Shown here: in pieces, positions 8,689 to 16,983 of the stretch
How the letters are laid out: each line of letters opens with the position of its first letter
Numbering within the stretch: position 1 is the first letter of the stretch
NCBI GenBank assembly: GCA_946540075.1
Contig: CAMNHZ010000001.1
Location: 1-57,314, forward strand
Length of the DNA stretch: 57,314 bases
Direction of reading: 5' to 3'
Source of the DNA: an uncultured Bacillota bacterium
Lineage (GTDB): Bacteria; Bacillota_I; Bacilli_A; RF39; UBA660
Position numbers and translations under genes: made by a program
Notes under the pieces: generated by a model
The model's database searches: none
The model's input: only the letters and a program-made list of their open reading frames with translations
What the model was told of the DNA's origin: nothing

Positions 8689-10617
8689 CTATATATCAAG
8701 ATTTTCAACAAATCTAGCGTTTTCCTCTATAAAGTTTCTTCTAGGTTCTACTTCATCACCCATTAATCTCTCGAATATTGCATCAGCAGCTACACAATCA
8801 TCAACAGTAATCTTCCTTAATACACGTTTTTCAATATTCATAGTTGTTTCGTTTAATTCTTCTGCGTCCATTTCTCCAAGACCTTTCATACGAGCAATCT
8901 CAGCACGATCTCTTACTGTCTCAGATAAACTAGCTAAATATTGATTCTTTTCATTATCATTCAACACATATTTTCTAGTTTTACCATGCATAATTCTAAA
9001 TAATGGTGGTTGAGCTGCATAAACATGACCTGCTTCTACTATTGGTCTAAAGAAACGATAGAATAAAGTTAGTAATAAAACTCTAATATGTGAACCATCA
9101 ACATCGGCATCGGTCATGATTATAATTTTATCGTAACGAAGCTTTGATAAATCAAACTCTTCACCAATTCCTGTACCAAATGCAGTTATTATACTTCTAA
9201 TTTCTTCATTAGCTAAAGCTCTATCCATTCTTGCTTTTTCAACGTTTAATATTTTTCCTCTTAATGGTAGAATAGCCTGTGTCATAGTATCTCTTCCTTG
9301 TTTTGCTGATCCTCCAGCTGAATCCCCTTCGACTATAAATATCTCTGATACTTTAGGATCTTTGCTGGCACAATCACATAATTTTCCGAAGAAATTAGTG
9401 TGACCCATCTCACTTTTTCTTGTTATTTCACGTGCTCTTTTAGCAGCCACTCTTGCTCGTGCAGCTAATATTGATTTATCTACAATTGTTCGAGCGTTAT
9501 CAGGATTTTCCATTAAAAAGCGTTCAAATCCCTCAGCAAATACATTATCAGCTAATTTTCTAACTTCAGAGTTTCCTAATCTACCTTTTGTTTGACCTTC
9601 AAACTGTGGATTTGGATGTTTACATGATACTATCATTGTTAAACCTTCTTTAACGTCATCTCCTGTTAAAGAAGCATCTTTTTCCTTCAAAATGTTATTT
9701 TTTCGTGCATAATTGTTAATAACACGAGTTAAAGCTCTTCTAACACCTTCTTCGTGTGTTCCTCCATCGTGCGTATTAATATTATTAACAAAAGAATAAA
9801 TTCGAGTATTTTCATCAGATGTGTATTGTAAAGCAACTTCAAACATTATTCCATCTTCTTCACCATTTAAATGAATAATATGATCATGAATTGGCTTTTT
9901 ATTTTGATTTATATATCTTACATATTCACTAATACCACCTTCGTAGTAAAAAGTTTCACCAGTTGTATCTTCATTATCTCTATCATCTCTTAGTGTTAAT
10001 TTTAATCCCTGATTTAAAAATGCTAGTTCTCTTGTTCTTACTTTTAAAGTCTCGTAGTCATAAATATCAGTATCAAATATTTCTGAATCTGGTTTGAAAG
10101 TTACTGTTGTACCAGTTCTTTCCTTACTACACGTATCAATAACTGTAAGTTTTTGAACTGTTTTTCCACCATTTTCAAACTTAGCCTCATAAACATTACC
10201 ATCTTTATATACTCTTACTATAACCCATTTTGATAAAGCATTTACTACTGATGCTCCAACTCCGTGAAGTCCTCCAGATACTTTGTATCCTCCTCCACCA
10301 AATTTTCCTCCTGCATGCAAAACAGTATAAACTGTTTCAACAGTTGAAATTCCGGTTTTAGCATGAATTCCTACCGGGATACCACGTCCGTTATCCTTTA
10401 CTGTTATTGAATTATCTTTATTGATTACTATCTCAATATTATTACAATAACCAGCTAATGCTTCATCAATTGAGTTATCAACTATTTCCCAAACCAAATG
10501 ATGTAACCCTTTTACATCGGTTGTACCTATATACATACCTGGTCTTTTTCTTACTGCTTCTAGTCCTTCTAATACTTGAATATCTGAAGCATCATAATGT
10601 TGATTATTTTCATTCAC
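8689..10617 (-). CDS. gyrB: DNA gyrase subunit B
   Basis: ATPase subunit of gyrase. The GHKL domain is visible: EIVDNSIDEALAG near residue 45, DNGRGIPVG, and the ATP-lid LHGVGASVVNALS. The Toprim domain has EGDSAGGSAKQGRD and DADVDGSHIR, and the C-terminus carries MKGLGEMDAEEL. The GTG at 10617 is preferred because AAGGAG lies 9 bases before it. The in-frame ATG at 10626 directly abuts that same sequence. Either start overlaps the 3' end of recF, so the two are coupled. Confidence 0.96.
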   Translation of the reverse strand: MNENNQHYDASDIQVLEGLEAVRKRPGMYIGTTDVKGLHHLVWEIVDNSIDEALAGYCNNIEIVINKDNSITVKDNGRGIPVGIHAKTGISTVETVYTVLHAGGKFGGGGYKVSGGLHGVGASVVNALSKWVIVRVYKDGNVYEAKFENGGKTVQKLTVIDTCSKERTGTTVTFKPDSEIFDTDIYDYETLKVRTRELAFLNQGLKLTLRDDRDNEDTTGETFYYEGGISEYVRYINQNKKPIHDHIIHLNGEEDGIMFEVALQYTSDENTRIYSFVNNINTHDGGTHEEGVRRALTRVINNYARKNNILKEKDASLTGDDVKEGLTMIVSCKHPNPQFEGQTKGRLGNSEVRKLADNVFAEGFERFLMENPDNARTIVDKSILAARARVAAKRAREITRKSEMGHTNFFGKLCDCASKDPKVSEIFIVEGDSAGGSAKQGRDTMTQAILPLRGKILNVEKARMDRALANEEIRSIITAFGTGIGEEFDLSKLRYDKIIIMTDADVDGSHIRVLLLTLFYRFFRPIVEAGHVYAAQPPLFRIMHGKTRKYVLNDNEKNQYLASLSETVRDRAEIARMKGLGEMDAEELNETTMNIEKRVLRKITVDDCVAADAIFERLMGDEVEPRRNFIEENARFVENLDI

Positions 10618-11728
10618 GTTTACCATCTCCTTTTTTTACAATTTTTCCATTTGAAATATTATATAAACTTGCATTCGATAGAATTTTCTTATCTATACTA
10701 TTAAGATCTGTAGTTGTTATAAATATTTGAATATTAGATTCAAGATAATCTAATAAATTATTACGTTTTGAGACGTCTAATTCACTAAACACATCATCCA
10801 ATAAAAGAATTGGATAATAACCTTTATATTTTTTAAATATTTCTATCTCAGCTAATTTAAGTGTTAAAATGGATAATCTTTGCTGTCCTTGAGAGCCATA
10901 CTTCTTTAAATCCTTTTCTTTAATAAAAAATGAAATATCATCTCGATGAGGTCCAATTAATGTTGAACCAAGTTTCAATTCGGTAGATCTTATTTTAGAT
11001 AATCTTTCAATTATTATATCCTTTGATAATTCACCATCTTTTAATATATTTGATACATATTCTATTCTAAAATCAGATATATTAGTTAATTTTTCAAATA
11101 TGTTTTTAGCCTCTATATTAAGATCTGATATAAATTTCTTACGCATTTTGTAAATCAAAATAGACTTTTCAACCAATGATTCAGTTATAACATCAAGATA
11201 ATTATCATCAGCTATTTGCCTCTGATTCAAGTATTTTAACCTATCATTTCGCATTCTCAATAATTTTTTATAATCATTAAAAACATTATAATAATTATTA
11301 TATAATTGACTAAGTTCAGTGTTCAAAAACCTTCTACGTTCACTTGGAGAACCTTTAATAATACCTAAATCTTCTGGATAAAAAATTATGATATCCATAT
11401 TAGATATATAGTTTCCAACTTTTTTTATCTCGTCATTATTCAATTTTAATTTCTTTTTCTTGTTTTGAAATCCAATTTCAAGATAATTTTTTGAATTATT
11501 AACAATTAACTCACCAGAAATATGTGCAGTCATTGCTCCACTTTTTATAAGGTTATCATCAATAAATGAACGATGCGATTTAGTCAATCCTAAAACATAT
11601 ATACTTTCTAAAAGATTGGTTTTTCCTTGTGCATTTTCACCATAAAAGATGTTAATACCATCATTAAAATCAACTTCTAAAAAATCATAGTTTCTAAAAT
11701 TCTGGATTTTTAGTTTTTTTAGGTACAA
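10610..11728 (-). CDS. recF: DNA replication and repair protein RecF
   Basis: SMC-like ABC ATPase that helps RecOR load RecA at gaps. The N-terminus has the typical LKIQNFRNY and Walker A GENAQGKTNLLE (about residues 30-41). The signature region SQGQQRLSILTLKLAE and Walker B LLLDDVFSELD lie in the last third. 372 residues is normal. The start codon is TTG, with GGGTGA six bases upstream. It heads an operon with gyrB and gyrA. The small S4-domain gene (yaaA/rlbA) that usually sits between dnaN and recF is missing, and comK occupies that interval. Confidence 0.95.
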   Translation of the reverse strand: MYLKKLKIQNFRNYDFLEVDFNDGINIFYGENAQGKTNLLESIYVLGLTKSHRSFIDDNLIKSGAMTAHISGELIVNNSKNYLEIGFQNKKKKLKLNNDEIKKVGNYISNMDIIIFYPEDLGIIKGSPSERRRFLNTELSQLYNNYYNVFNDYKKLLRMRNDRLKYLNQRQIADDNYLDVITESLVEKSILIYKMRKKFISDLNIEAKNIFEKLTNISDFRIEYVSNILKDGELSKDIIIERLSKIRSTELKLGSTLIGPHRDDISFFIKEKDLKKYGSQGQQRLSILTLKLAEIEIFKKYKGYYPILLLDDVFSELDVSKRNNLLDYLESNIQIFITTTDLNSIDKKILSNASLYNISNGKIVKKGDGKRE

Positions 11729-11812
11729 ATACTATCACCCTATTTCAATTTTTTGATTTTATGCGTCATTTTGAAAAATAATGCTAACTTGGTACTCCTA
11801 TACCTCATATTA

Positions 11813-11821
11813 ATTATACCA
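11813..11821 (-). promoter_or_regulatory. extended -10 promoter of recF-gyrB-gyrA
   Basis: Minus strand reads TGGTATAAT, an extended -10 element (TGn plus TATAAT), about 85 bp before the recF start. No convincing -35 is visible. Confidence 0.55.
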
Positions 11822-11841
11822 CAAAAAAGCGCCTAAAAACG

Positions 11842-11864
11842 AAAAAAACATCATAAATTGATGT
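11842..11864 (-). terminator. intrinsic terminator after comK
   Basis: Minus strand: ACATCA / TGATGT stem around a 5-base loop, followed by seven T. The comK stop codon lies inside the hairpin. Confidence 0.7.
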
Positions 11865-12321
11865 TTTTTACCATTTTGCGCTCTGTTAAAATTTGATATA
11901 GTCTAGATGCTCTCAAAACTTGGTTATCTAATGAGCCATATGATAAATCAACATCTAAATTATATCCATTTTTAAAGGTTATTCTAGAACCCATATTATC
12001 GTTAATTGTATATTTATCTATATTTTTTAAACATATCCAACTACAATTTGACGATCTAGGTGAATCTGTAGGAAAAACTATTATAGGACATGTTTCTTCT
12101 ACTATTATTGGTGATTTATAATTTACACCTATCATATCCTTTGTTCCTTGAGATCTTCCTATTAATGAACTACCAAAAAACTTACAACTATTTTCCATTA
12201 CTTTTAATGCTTTCTTTTTTACAAAAAATATAGCATTTTTTTCAATAATTTTTGACATATTATCTCCATACGGAATAACAGCCAATGTTTGTGCATTTAC
12301 TTGGTAATCTTCTACTATCAC
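11851..12321 (-). CDS. comK: ComK-family competence transcription factor
   Basis: Homologue of ComK, the master activator of DNA-uptake genes in Bacillus. The 156 residues carry the family core in order: QTLAVIPYG (about 11-19), CKFFGSSLIGRSQGTKD (about 46-62), YKSPIIV, FPTDSPRSSNCSWI and, near the end, LSYGSLDNQVLRAS. B. subtilis ComK is 192 residues, so the C-terminus is shorter here. The start is GTG with AAAGGAG upstream. It lies alone between dnaN and recF, an unusual place, behind three tandem Spo0A-type boxes and followed by its own terminator. No late competence genes are in the window, so activity as a competence regulator is inferred. Confidence 0.85.
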   Translation of the reverse strand: MIVEDYQVNAQTLAVIPYGDNMSKIIEKNAIFFVKKKALKVMENSCKFFGSSLIGRSQGTKDMIGVNYKSPIIVEETCPIIVFPTDSPRSSNCSWICLKNIDKYTINDNMGSRITFKNGYNLDVDLSYGSLDNQVLRASRLYQILTERKMVKNINL

Positions 12322-12364
12322 AATTGCTCCTTTCTATGTCATTCGGCCAAATAACAATAATGAT

Positions 12365-12370
12365 ATTATA
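12365..12370 (-). promoter_or_regulatory. -10 box of comK
   Basis: Minus strand TATAAT, about 45 bp before the comK GTG. There is no TTGACA-like -35 at the right distance. That region is filled by the Spo0A-type boxes, which suits an activator-dependent promoter. Confidence 0.5.
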
Positions 12371-12380
12371 ATCATTTTTT

Positions 12381-12407
12381 TGTCGAATTTTGTCGAATTT
12401 TGTCGAA
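12381..12407. promoter_or_regulatory. three tandem Spo0A-type boxes upstream of comK
   Basis: The heptamer TGTCGAA, the B. subtilis Spo0A box, occurs at 12381-12387, 12391-12397 and 12401-12407, exactly one helical turn apart, each inside a TTTTGTCGAA unit. Relative to the comK -10 box they cover roughly -23 to -49. The boxes are seen directly; binding by Spo0A is inferred. Confidence 0.65.
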
Positions 12408-12410
12408 GAA

Positions 12411-12440
12411 TAAAAAAAATTCACTTTTTTTAGTGAATTT
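12411..12440 (-). terminator. intrinsic terminator after dnaN
   Basis: Minus strand: AAATTCACT / AGTGAATTT stem (9 bp) around a 6-base loop, followed by a T-rich run. It ends the dnaA-dnaN unit. Confidence 0.75.
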
Positions 12441-12447
12441 TTCAAAT

Positions 12448-13569
12448 TTAATATGTTCTTATTGGTAAAATTAACTGAATTAAATTATCAGTATTAGGAT
12501 TTTTAACAATTATAGGACTTACTTCTCCATTAAATAATAATTCTACATCTTCACAATCAAAAGCCTTTAAAGCATCAAGCATATACTTTGAACTAAATGC
12601 TATTCTTATATCTTGATCATTATCTTTAGAAACAATCATCTTTTCCTCAACATTACCTATTTCTGGAATATTTGAAGAAATAGTTATTTCGTTTCCTTTA
12701 TTATCCAACTTAATAGTATTTTTATCAGCTTCGTTTGTAAGTAATGAAGCTCTATCAATAGTTCCAAAGAATTCATTATGATTAACTTTCATTGTCACTT
12801 CAAAAGTTGTAGGAATTAATTTAGAAGTATCAGGATAAGAACCATTTATTAATTTACTTATAAACACAATAGATCCAAATTTAAATATAACCTTATTATT
12901 AAATACATGAATATTAATATAATCCTCATCATCATTAAATAATCTTATTAATTCTAATAAATTTTTAGTAGGAATAATTACATTAATAATTTCTGGAAGA
13001 TCAGTATTAATTTTTATTTTAGCTTTAGCTAAACGATAAGAATCAGTAGCGGTACATTCTAATGTATCATGTTCTATTTTAAAATTAATACCAGTTAATA
13101 CAGGTCTTGATTCTTGTGTTGATGTAGCAAAAGCAGTTTGATTAATAATATTTTTAAATATTCTTTGTTTTACACCAAATGGATTTTTACTATCATCTAT
13201 CATTATATTAGGAAAATCACCTATATTATTACAATTTAAATTAAATGAAGAATTTTCAGTATATATTGATATTTTAGAATCAACAACTTCTTCTATATTA
13301 ATTATTTCATTAGGAAGTTTTCTTATTATTTCATATATATAACGACCTGATACAACTATTTCCCCTAGTCTATCTATTGATTCAATATCTTTTTTATCAA
13401 TAAATGTTTTTATTGATATTTCATTATCAGTACTTGTTAAATATAAACCATCGTTAGTAAGTTCAAATTTTATACAGTTTAATATAGGAATAAGATTTTT
13501 ATTAGAAATACCTCTTATTACATAATTTAAATGTTCAAATAATTTTGTTTGTTTAATAGTTAGTTTCAT
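12448..13569 (-). CDS. dnaN: DNA polymerase III beta subunit (sliding clamp)
   Basis: Beta clamp that tethers the polymerase to DNA. The 373 residues show the three-domain clamp pattern and end in the characteristic IVKNPNTDNLIQLILPIRTY-type C-terminus. Family motifs include RPVLTGINFKIE (about 155-166) and TATDSYRLA. AAGGAG lies before the ATG, 150 bp after dnaA across the second oriC segment, and a terminator follows. It is probably co-transcribed with dnaA. Confidence 0.97.
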   Translation of the reverse strand: MKLTIKQTKLFEHLNYVIRGISNKNLIPILNCIKFELTNDGLYLTSTDNEISIKTFIDKKDIESIDRLGEIVVSGRYIYEIIRKLPNEIINIEEVVDSKISIYTENSSFNLNCNNIGDFPNIMIDDSKNPFGVKQRIFKNIINQTAFATSTQESRPVLTGINFKIEHDTLECTATDSYRLAKAKIKINTDLPEIINVIIPTKNLLELIRLFNDDEDYINIHVFNNKVIFKFGSIVFISKLINGSYPDTSKLIPTTFEVTMKVNHNEFFGTIDRASLLTNEADKNTIKLDNKGNEITISSNIPEIGNVEEKMIVSKDNDQDIRIAFSSKYMLDALKAFDCEDVELLFNGEVSPIIVKNPNTDNLIQLILPIRTY

Positions 13570-13719
13570 AATTTATCTCCTTAATTTTTATTATTTATAT
13601 ATGTATTTTTATTATTAAAGTGGATAACGTGGAAAAGTTAAATTTACCCTTTGTTATCAACGATAAATAACAATTTTAACATGTTGATAAGTTGTTAATA
13701 AAGTTAATTTTATCAACAC
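13570..13719. other. oriC, dnaA-dnaN intergenic part
   Basis: This AT-rich spacer holds five DnaA-box-like nonamers: TTATCAACA at 13710-13718, the same motif reversed at 13682-13690, TTATCAACG at 13654-13662, reversed TTTTCCACG at 13628-13636 and reversed TTATCCAC at 13620-13627. Next to the last box, toward dnaN, lies about 45 bp of nearly pure A/T (TAATAATAAAAATAC and on), the best candidate for the unwinding element. One more perfect TTATCCACA lies inside the dnaA 3' end at 13793-13801. The layout matches the B. subtilis bipartite origin. Confidence 0.75.
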
Positions 13720-15078
13720 TTATTTAATTTCGTTAACAATTTTGTTAATTTCCATTTCTAGAATTTCATTAGTTTTCAACTCTTTTTTGATTTTATCCAC
13801 AGAATGCATAACGGTTGTATGATCTTTTCCTCCGAATTCTATTCCGATTTTTGGGAAAGATTCTCCTAAAACAGTTCTGCATATATACATTGCAACTTGT
13901 CGTGGAAAGGCAATTGTAGCTTTTCTTTTCTTACTCTTTAAATCTTCAGTGGAAATGTTATAGTAATTTGCTACTAATTGTTGAACTTGATCGATCTTAT
14001 TTTTGGAAATAATACTTTTTACAAAGTAATCTTTTAGAGCTTCTACAGCAAGATCTAAAGTAATATCACTACCACTCATCATAGTAGCATAGGCAACTAC
14101 TCTAGTGATGGCACCTTCCAGTTTTCTAATATCACCCGTACAATTACTAGCTATATATTCTTTTACATCTTTAGGAAATTTATTATATAAAAGATTTCCC
14201 TCTATTTTTTTATCAATAATAGCCATTCTTAGATCAAAATCAGGTGGAAGAATATCAATAGTTAATCCCCAATTAAATCTAGTTCTCAATCTATCTTCTA
14301 ATAGTTTTAAATCGTCTGGTGATCTATCAGAAGATATTATTATTTGTTTATTATTACCATATAAATCATTGAAAGTGTTGAAAAACTCTTGTTGAGTTTG
14401 ATTAGCATTACCTAAGTATTGAATATCATCAATAATAAGTATATCAACATCTCTATATTTTCTTTTGAAAATTTCTACACTATCAATGTTATTTTCAATT
14501 TTATTCTTTCTATTTATACCAATAAAGTCTGATACAAATTTTTCACATGTAACATATAAAACATTTTTATCAGTGTGTTCAACAACATAATTTCCGATTG
14601 CATGCATTAAGTGCGTTTTTCCCAAACCACTATTACCATAAATGAATAATGGATTATACATAAAACCTGGTTTTTCAGCAACTGCAAGCGCGGTAGCCTT
14701 AGCAAATTTATTGCTTTCCCCTACTATGAAATTATCAAAGGTATATTTTGAAATTAAATTAGAATCTGTTTTTTTTGTATTGTGAGAAACAATTTTTTCC
14801 TGTTTAGTTTTAACTTTTTCTAAATCTTCAAGTTCATCTTCCGTTATATAATTCATTTTAAAATTAGACTCAGTAATTTCAGTAAATACTTCTTCTATTA
14901 ATTCATTATAGTGTTCCTGTAAATGTTTTTTTTGAATATTCATAGGAACAACTATAGTTGCTTCCCCATTATTTAGTGAATGAAGCTTCGTTTCCGAAAA
15001 CCAGGTTTCAAATAACATAGGTGAAATTTTCTTACTTATATTATCAAGAAAATTTTTCCATATAATATTAATATCCAT
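13720..15078 (-). CDS. dnaA: chromosomal replication initiator DnaA
   Basis: AAA+ initiator that binds DnaA boxes and opens oriC. Domain I is at about 1-85, followed by a short linker and an AAA+ domain with Walker A GNSGLGKTHL (about 148-157) and Walker B LIIDDIQYL. The DNA-binding domain IV ends with the signature DHTTVMHSVDKI near residue 425. 452 residues is standard. GTAGGTGG precedes the ATG. Non-coding DnaA-box clusters flank it on both sides, and gene direction switches just upstream of it. Confidence 0.98.
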   Translation of the reverse strand: MDINIIWKNFLDNISKKISPMLFETWFSETKLHSLNNGEATIVVPMNIQKKHLQEHYNELIEEVFTEITESNFKMNYITEDELEDLEKVKTKQEKIVSHNTKKTDSNLISKYTFDNFIVGESNKFAKATALAVAEKPGFMYNPLFIYGNSGLGKTHLMHAIGNYVVEHTDKNVLYVTCEKFVSDFIGINRKNKIENNIDSVEIFKRKYRDVDILIIDDIQYLGNANQTQQEFFNTFNDLYGNNKQIIISSDRSPDDLKLLEDRLRTRFNWGLTIDILPPDFDLRMAIIDKKIEGNLLYNKFPKDVKEYIASNCTGDIRKLEGAITRVVAYATMMSGSDITLDLAVEALKDYFVKSIISKNKIDQVQQLVANYYNISTEDLKSKKRKATIAFPRQVAMYICRTVLGESFPKIGIEFGGKDHTTVMHSVDKIKKELKTNEILEMEINKIVNEIK

Positions 15079-15460
15079 TTTTCCACCTACTTCCCTGAAC
15101 TTACCAATATTTTACACCAAAATTGGTGAAAATAAAAGCAAAATCAAGCAAAAAATGTGGAAAATAATATATTAACAACATTATCCACAACACAAAGTAT
15201 TAATAATTCTAATAAAAATAAAATTATCAACAAAAATGTTGAAAATTAGAATAATACATTTTCACAGTGTTAAAACGTTTTCCACATTATTGTTGAAAAG
15301 TGGGAAATACTTATATTTATTAAAGATTTGAGTTGTGGGAAATATTTGTGCATAATTATAATAATATAAAATATTAATTATTTCCCACAGTGGAAAAATA
15401 ATGAAAAAATAAAAAGATTATTATCTTTTTTGTTGATAAATAAAATTTAAATAAAAAATA
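15079..15460. other. oriC, region upstream of dnaA with DnaA-box cluster
   Basis: Gene-free AT-rich DNA with many DnaA-box-like nonamers: perfect TTATCCACA at 15181-15189, TTATCAACA at 15224-15232, TTTTCCACA at 15278-15286, reversed TTTTCCACA at 15156-15164, TGTTGAAAA at 15237-15245 and 15291-15299, and the variant TTTCCCACA at 15381-15389 and (reversed) 15334-15342. A 6-bp inverted repeat (CACCAA/TTGGTG, 15115-15128) sits about 37 bp before the dnaA start. The coding strand switches here, as expected at the replication start. Confidence 0.75.
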
Positions 15461-15462
15461 AA

Positions 15463-15491
15463 TTGACAAATTAGTACTTTTTCTATATAAT
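15463..15491 (+). promoter_or_regulatory. sigma-A promoter of rpmH
   Basis: Textbook promoter: TTGACA (15463-15468), 17-bp spacer, TATAAT (15486-15491). A GGAGGTG ribosome site follows about 30 bp later. Confidence 0.88.
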
Positions 15492-15533
15492 CATATAAGC
15501 AAATTGATTTAATTGTTACAGGAGGTGTATTAG

Positions 15534-15668
15534 ATGAAAAGCAATAATGGTACAACATTTCAACCAAATAATCGTAAAAGAAGTAAAAAACATGGATTCT
15601 TTGCACGTATGAATACAAATATTATTAAACGTAGAAGAAGAAAAGGTCGTAAAGTTTTATCACATTAA
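15534..15668 (+). CDS. rpmH: 50S ribosomal protein L34
   Basis: 44-residue, very basic protein of the large ribosomal subunit. The core FQPNNRKRSKKHGFFARM and the C-terminal RRRRKGRKVLSH are the L34 signature. AGGAGGTG lies about 8 bases before the ATG. It is the first gene of the right replication arm and starts the classical rpmH-rnpA-yidC-jag-mnmE-mnmG-rsmG order. A hairpin with a T-run separates it from rnpA, so rnpA is probably transcribed at a lower level by read-through. Confidence 0.97.
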   Translation: MKSNNGTTFQPNNRKRSKKHGFFARMNTNIIKRRRRKGRKVLSH

Positions 15669-15671
15669 TAA

Positions 15672-15698
15672 CCACTGGAGCTTTCAGTGGCTTTTTTT
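15672..15698 (+). terminator. terminator between rpmH and rnpA
   Basis: CCACTG / CAGTGG stem with a 7-base loop, then C and seven T. It probably attenuates rather than blocks transcription, since no separate rnpA promoter is obvious. Confidence 0.75.
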
Positions 15699-15716
15699 AA
15701 TATTATGGGGTGAAAT

Positions 15717-16076
15717 ATGAAAAAGATTAATATTATAAAAGAAAATCGTGAGTATAGTAGAATAATTAAAACTTGTCGATATTATAAATCGAATTATTAT
15801 GTTATTTATAAAGAAAATACAAAGCCAGATGATATATATAAGTTTGGGATATCTATTGGTAAAAAAGTTGGAAAAGCAGTTTATAGAAATAAAATAAAAA
15901 GAAGAATAAAGAATATTTTAGATAAAAAAGTATATAAAAATGGCTTCAAATGTATTATAATAGTTAAGAAAAGAATTAATGAGCTTTCTTATAAAGAAAT
16001 GGAAAATGAGCTTAATTTAATTCTAGAAAGAATAGACATAGTAAAAGGAGAAAGATATGAACAAGAAAATAATTAA
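15717..16076 (+). CDS. rnpA: ribonuclease P protein component
   Basis: Small basic protein that binds RNase P RNA and helps trim tRNA 5' leaders. 119 residues is typical. The RNR motif region GKAVYRNKIKRRIKN (about residues 52-66) is diagnostic. GGGGTG lies before the ATG. Its last 20 bases overlap the beginning of yidC, an arrangement common in this operon. The RNase P RNA gene is not in the window. Confidence 0.95.
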   Translation: MKKINIIKENREYSRIIKTCRYYKSNYYVIYKENTKPDDIYKFGISIGKKVGKAVYRNKIKRRIKNILDKKVYKNGFKCIIIVKKRINELSYKEMENELNLILERIDIVKGERYEQENN

Positions 16077-16983
16077 ATTATTTGTGATATGTATTACAGT
16101 TTTAGCTTTAACTGGTTGTACAGTACAATTAAAAGATTCAAAAAATAAATTAGTAAAGAATGATATAACAGGTCAAACATTAACTAAGAATATTTTATGT
16201 AAGCCAACTGATAAGGCTACAATAAAAAAATATACAGAAAATGGTGTAAAAGTATCAAAATTAGATGATTGTAACAATTTTAGTGTTGTAGGTAGTAAAT
16301 ATAATGGAATCTGGGAATCAATTTTTATAAGACCATTAGCTTGGTTAATTTTAAAAATTGGAGGATTATTTAATAAATATGGATGGTCAATAGTATTTAC
16401 AACGATTTTAATAAGATTAGTAGTAATGCCTTTCACTAAAAAAGCAGCATTACAATCTGAAAATATGAAAAAAGCTCAGCCAGAACTTAACAAACTTGAA
16501 AAAAAATATGCAAATAAGAATGATCAAGATTCTATGATGAAAAAAAGTCAAGAAATGATGTTTATTTATAAGAAATATGGAATTAATCCAATGGCAGGAT
16601 GTTTATTTTCACTTATTCAAATTCCATTATTCTTTGCTTTTTATGAGTCATTAAATCGTTTACCAGCAATATTTGAAGAAAATTTTTATGGAATTAAACT
16701 TGGAATGACTCCTGGAATGGCAATTTCTCAAGGAAAAATATATTATGTTATTATAATTATATTAGTAGTGGTAGCTAGTTATTATGGTATGAAATTGAAT
16801 AGCGGTGCTAGTATGTCTAAGGAACAAGAATCACAGATGAAAACTATGATGAATATGATGATTATGTTTATGGGAATAGCTGCAATTACACTACCAACAG
16901 GAATAGCTATATATTGGATTGTTAATAATGTATTTACTATAGCTCAAAATCTATGGGTAAGGAGGAAAAAGGATGCCAAATAA
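16057..16983 (+). CDS. yidC: membrane protein insertase YidC (lipoprotein type)
   Basis: Inserts and folds inner-membrane proteins, alone or with SecYEG. An N-terminal signal with lipobox LTGC places the lipidated Cys at about residue 21, as in Gram-positive SpoIIIJ/YidC; Lgt is encoded in this window. The conserved core starts near residue 105 with five membrane segments, including the hydrophilic-groove helix WSIVFTTILIRLVVMP with its Arg. The N-terminal extracellular stretch (residues 22-85) is short. AAGGAG lies before the ATG. It overlaps khpB by 11 bases. Confidence 0.96.
   Translation: MNKKIIKLFVICITVLALTGCTVQLKDSKNKLVKNDITGQTLTKNILCKPTDKATIKKYTENGVKVSKLDDCNNFSVVGSKYNGIWESIFIRPLAWLILKIGGLFNKYGWSIVFTTILIRLVVMPFTKKAALQSENMKKAQPELNKLEKKYANKNDQDSMMKKSQEMMFIYKKYGINPMAGCLFSLIQIPLFFAFYESLNRLPAIFEENFYGIKLGMTPGMAISQGKIYYVIIIILVVVASYYGMKLNSGASMSKEQESQMKTMMNMMIMFMGIAAITLPTGIAIYWIVNNVFTIAQNLWVRRKKDAK

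Noticed and set aside
8689..10626. ATG 10626 as the gyrB start
   Set aside because: AAGGAG directly abuts this ATG, whereas GTG 10617 has correct spacing; the earlier start is not excluded.
12260..12445. 61-codon open frame on the minus strand overlapping the comK start
   Set aside because: It covers the tandem Spo0A-type boxes and the comK promoter and ribosome site, has no family resemblance and lacks a ribosome site.
15115..15128. CACCAA/TTGGTG inverted repeat before dnaA as a dnaA operator
   Set aside because: The arms are only 6 bp with a 2-base centre; too weak to claim without conservation. Mentioned only in the oriC entry.
15421..15618. 65-codon open frame on the minus strand
   Set aside because: It is antisense to rpmH and its promoter; rpmH is certain.
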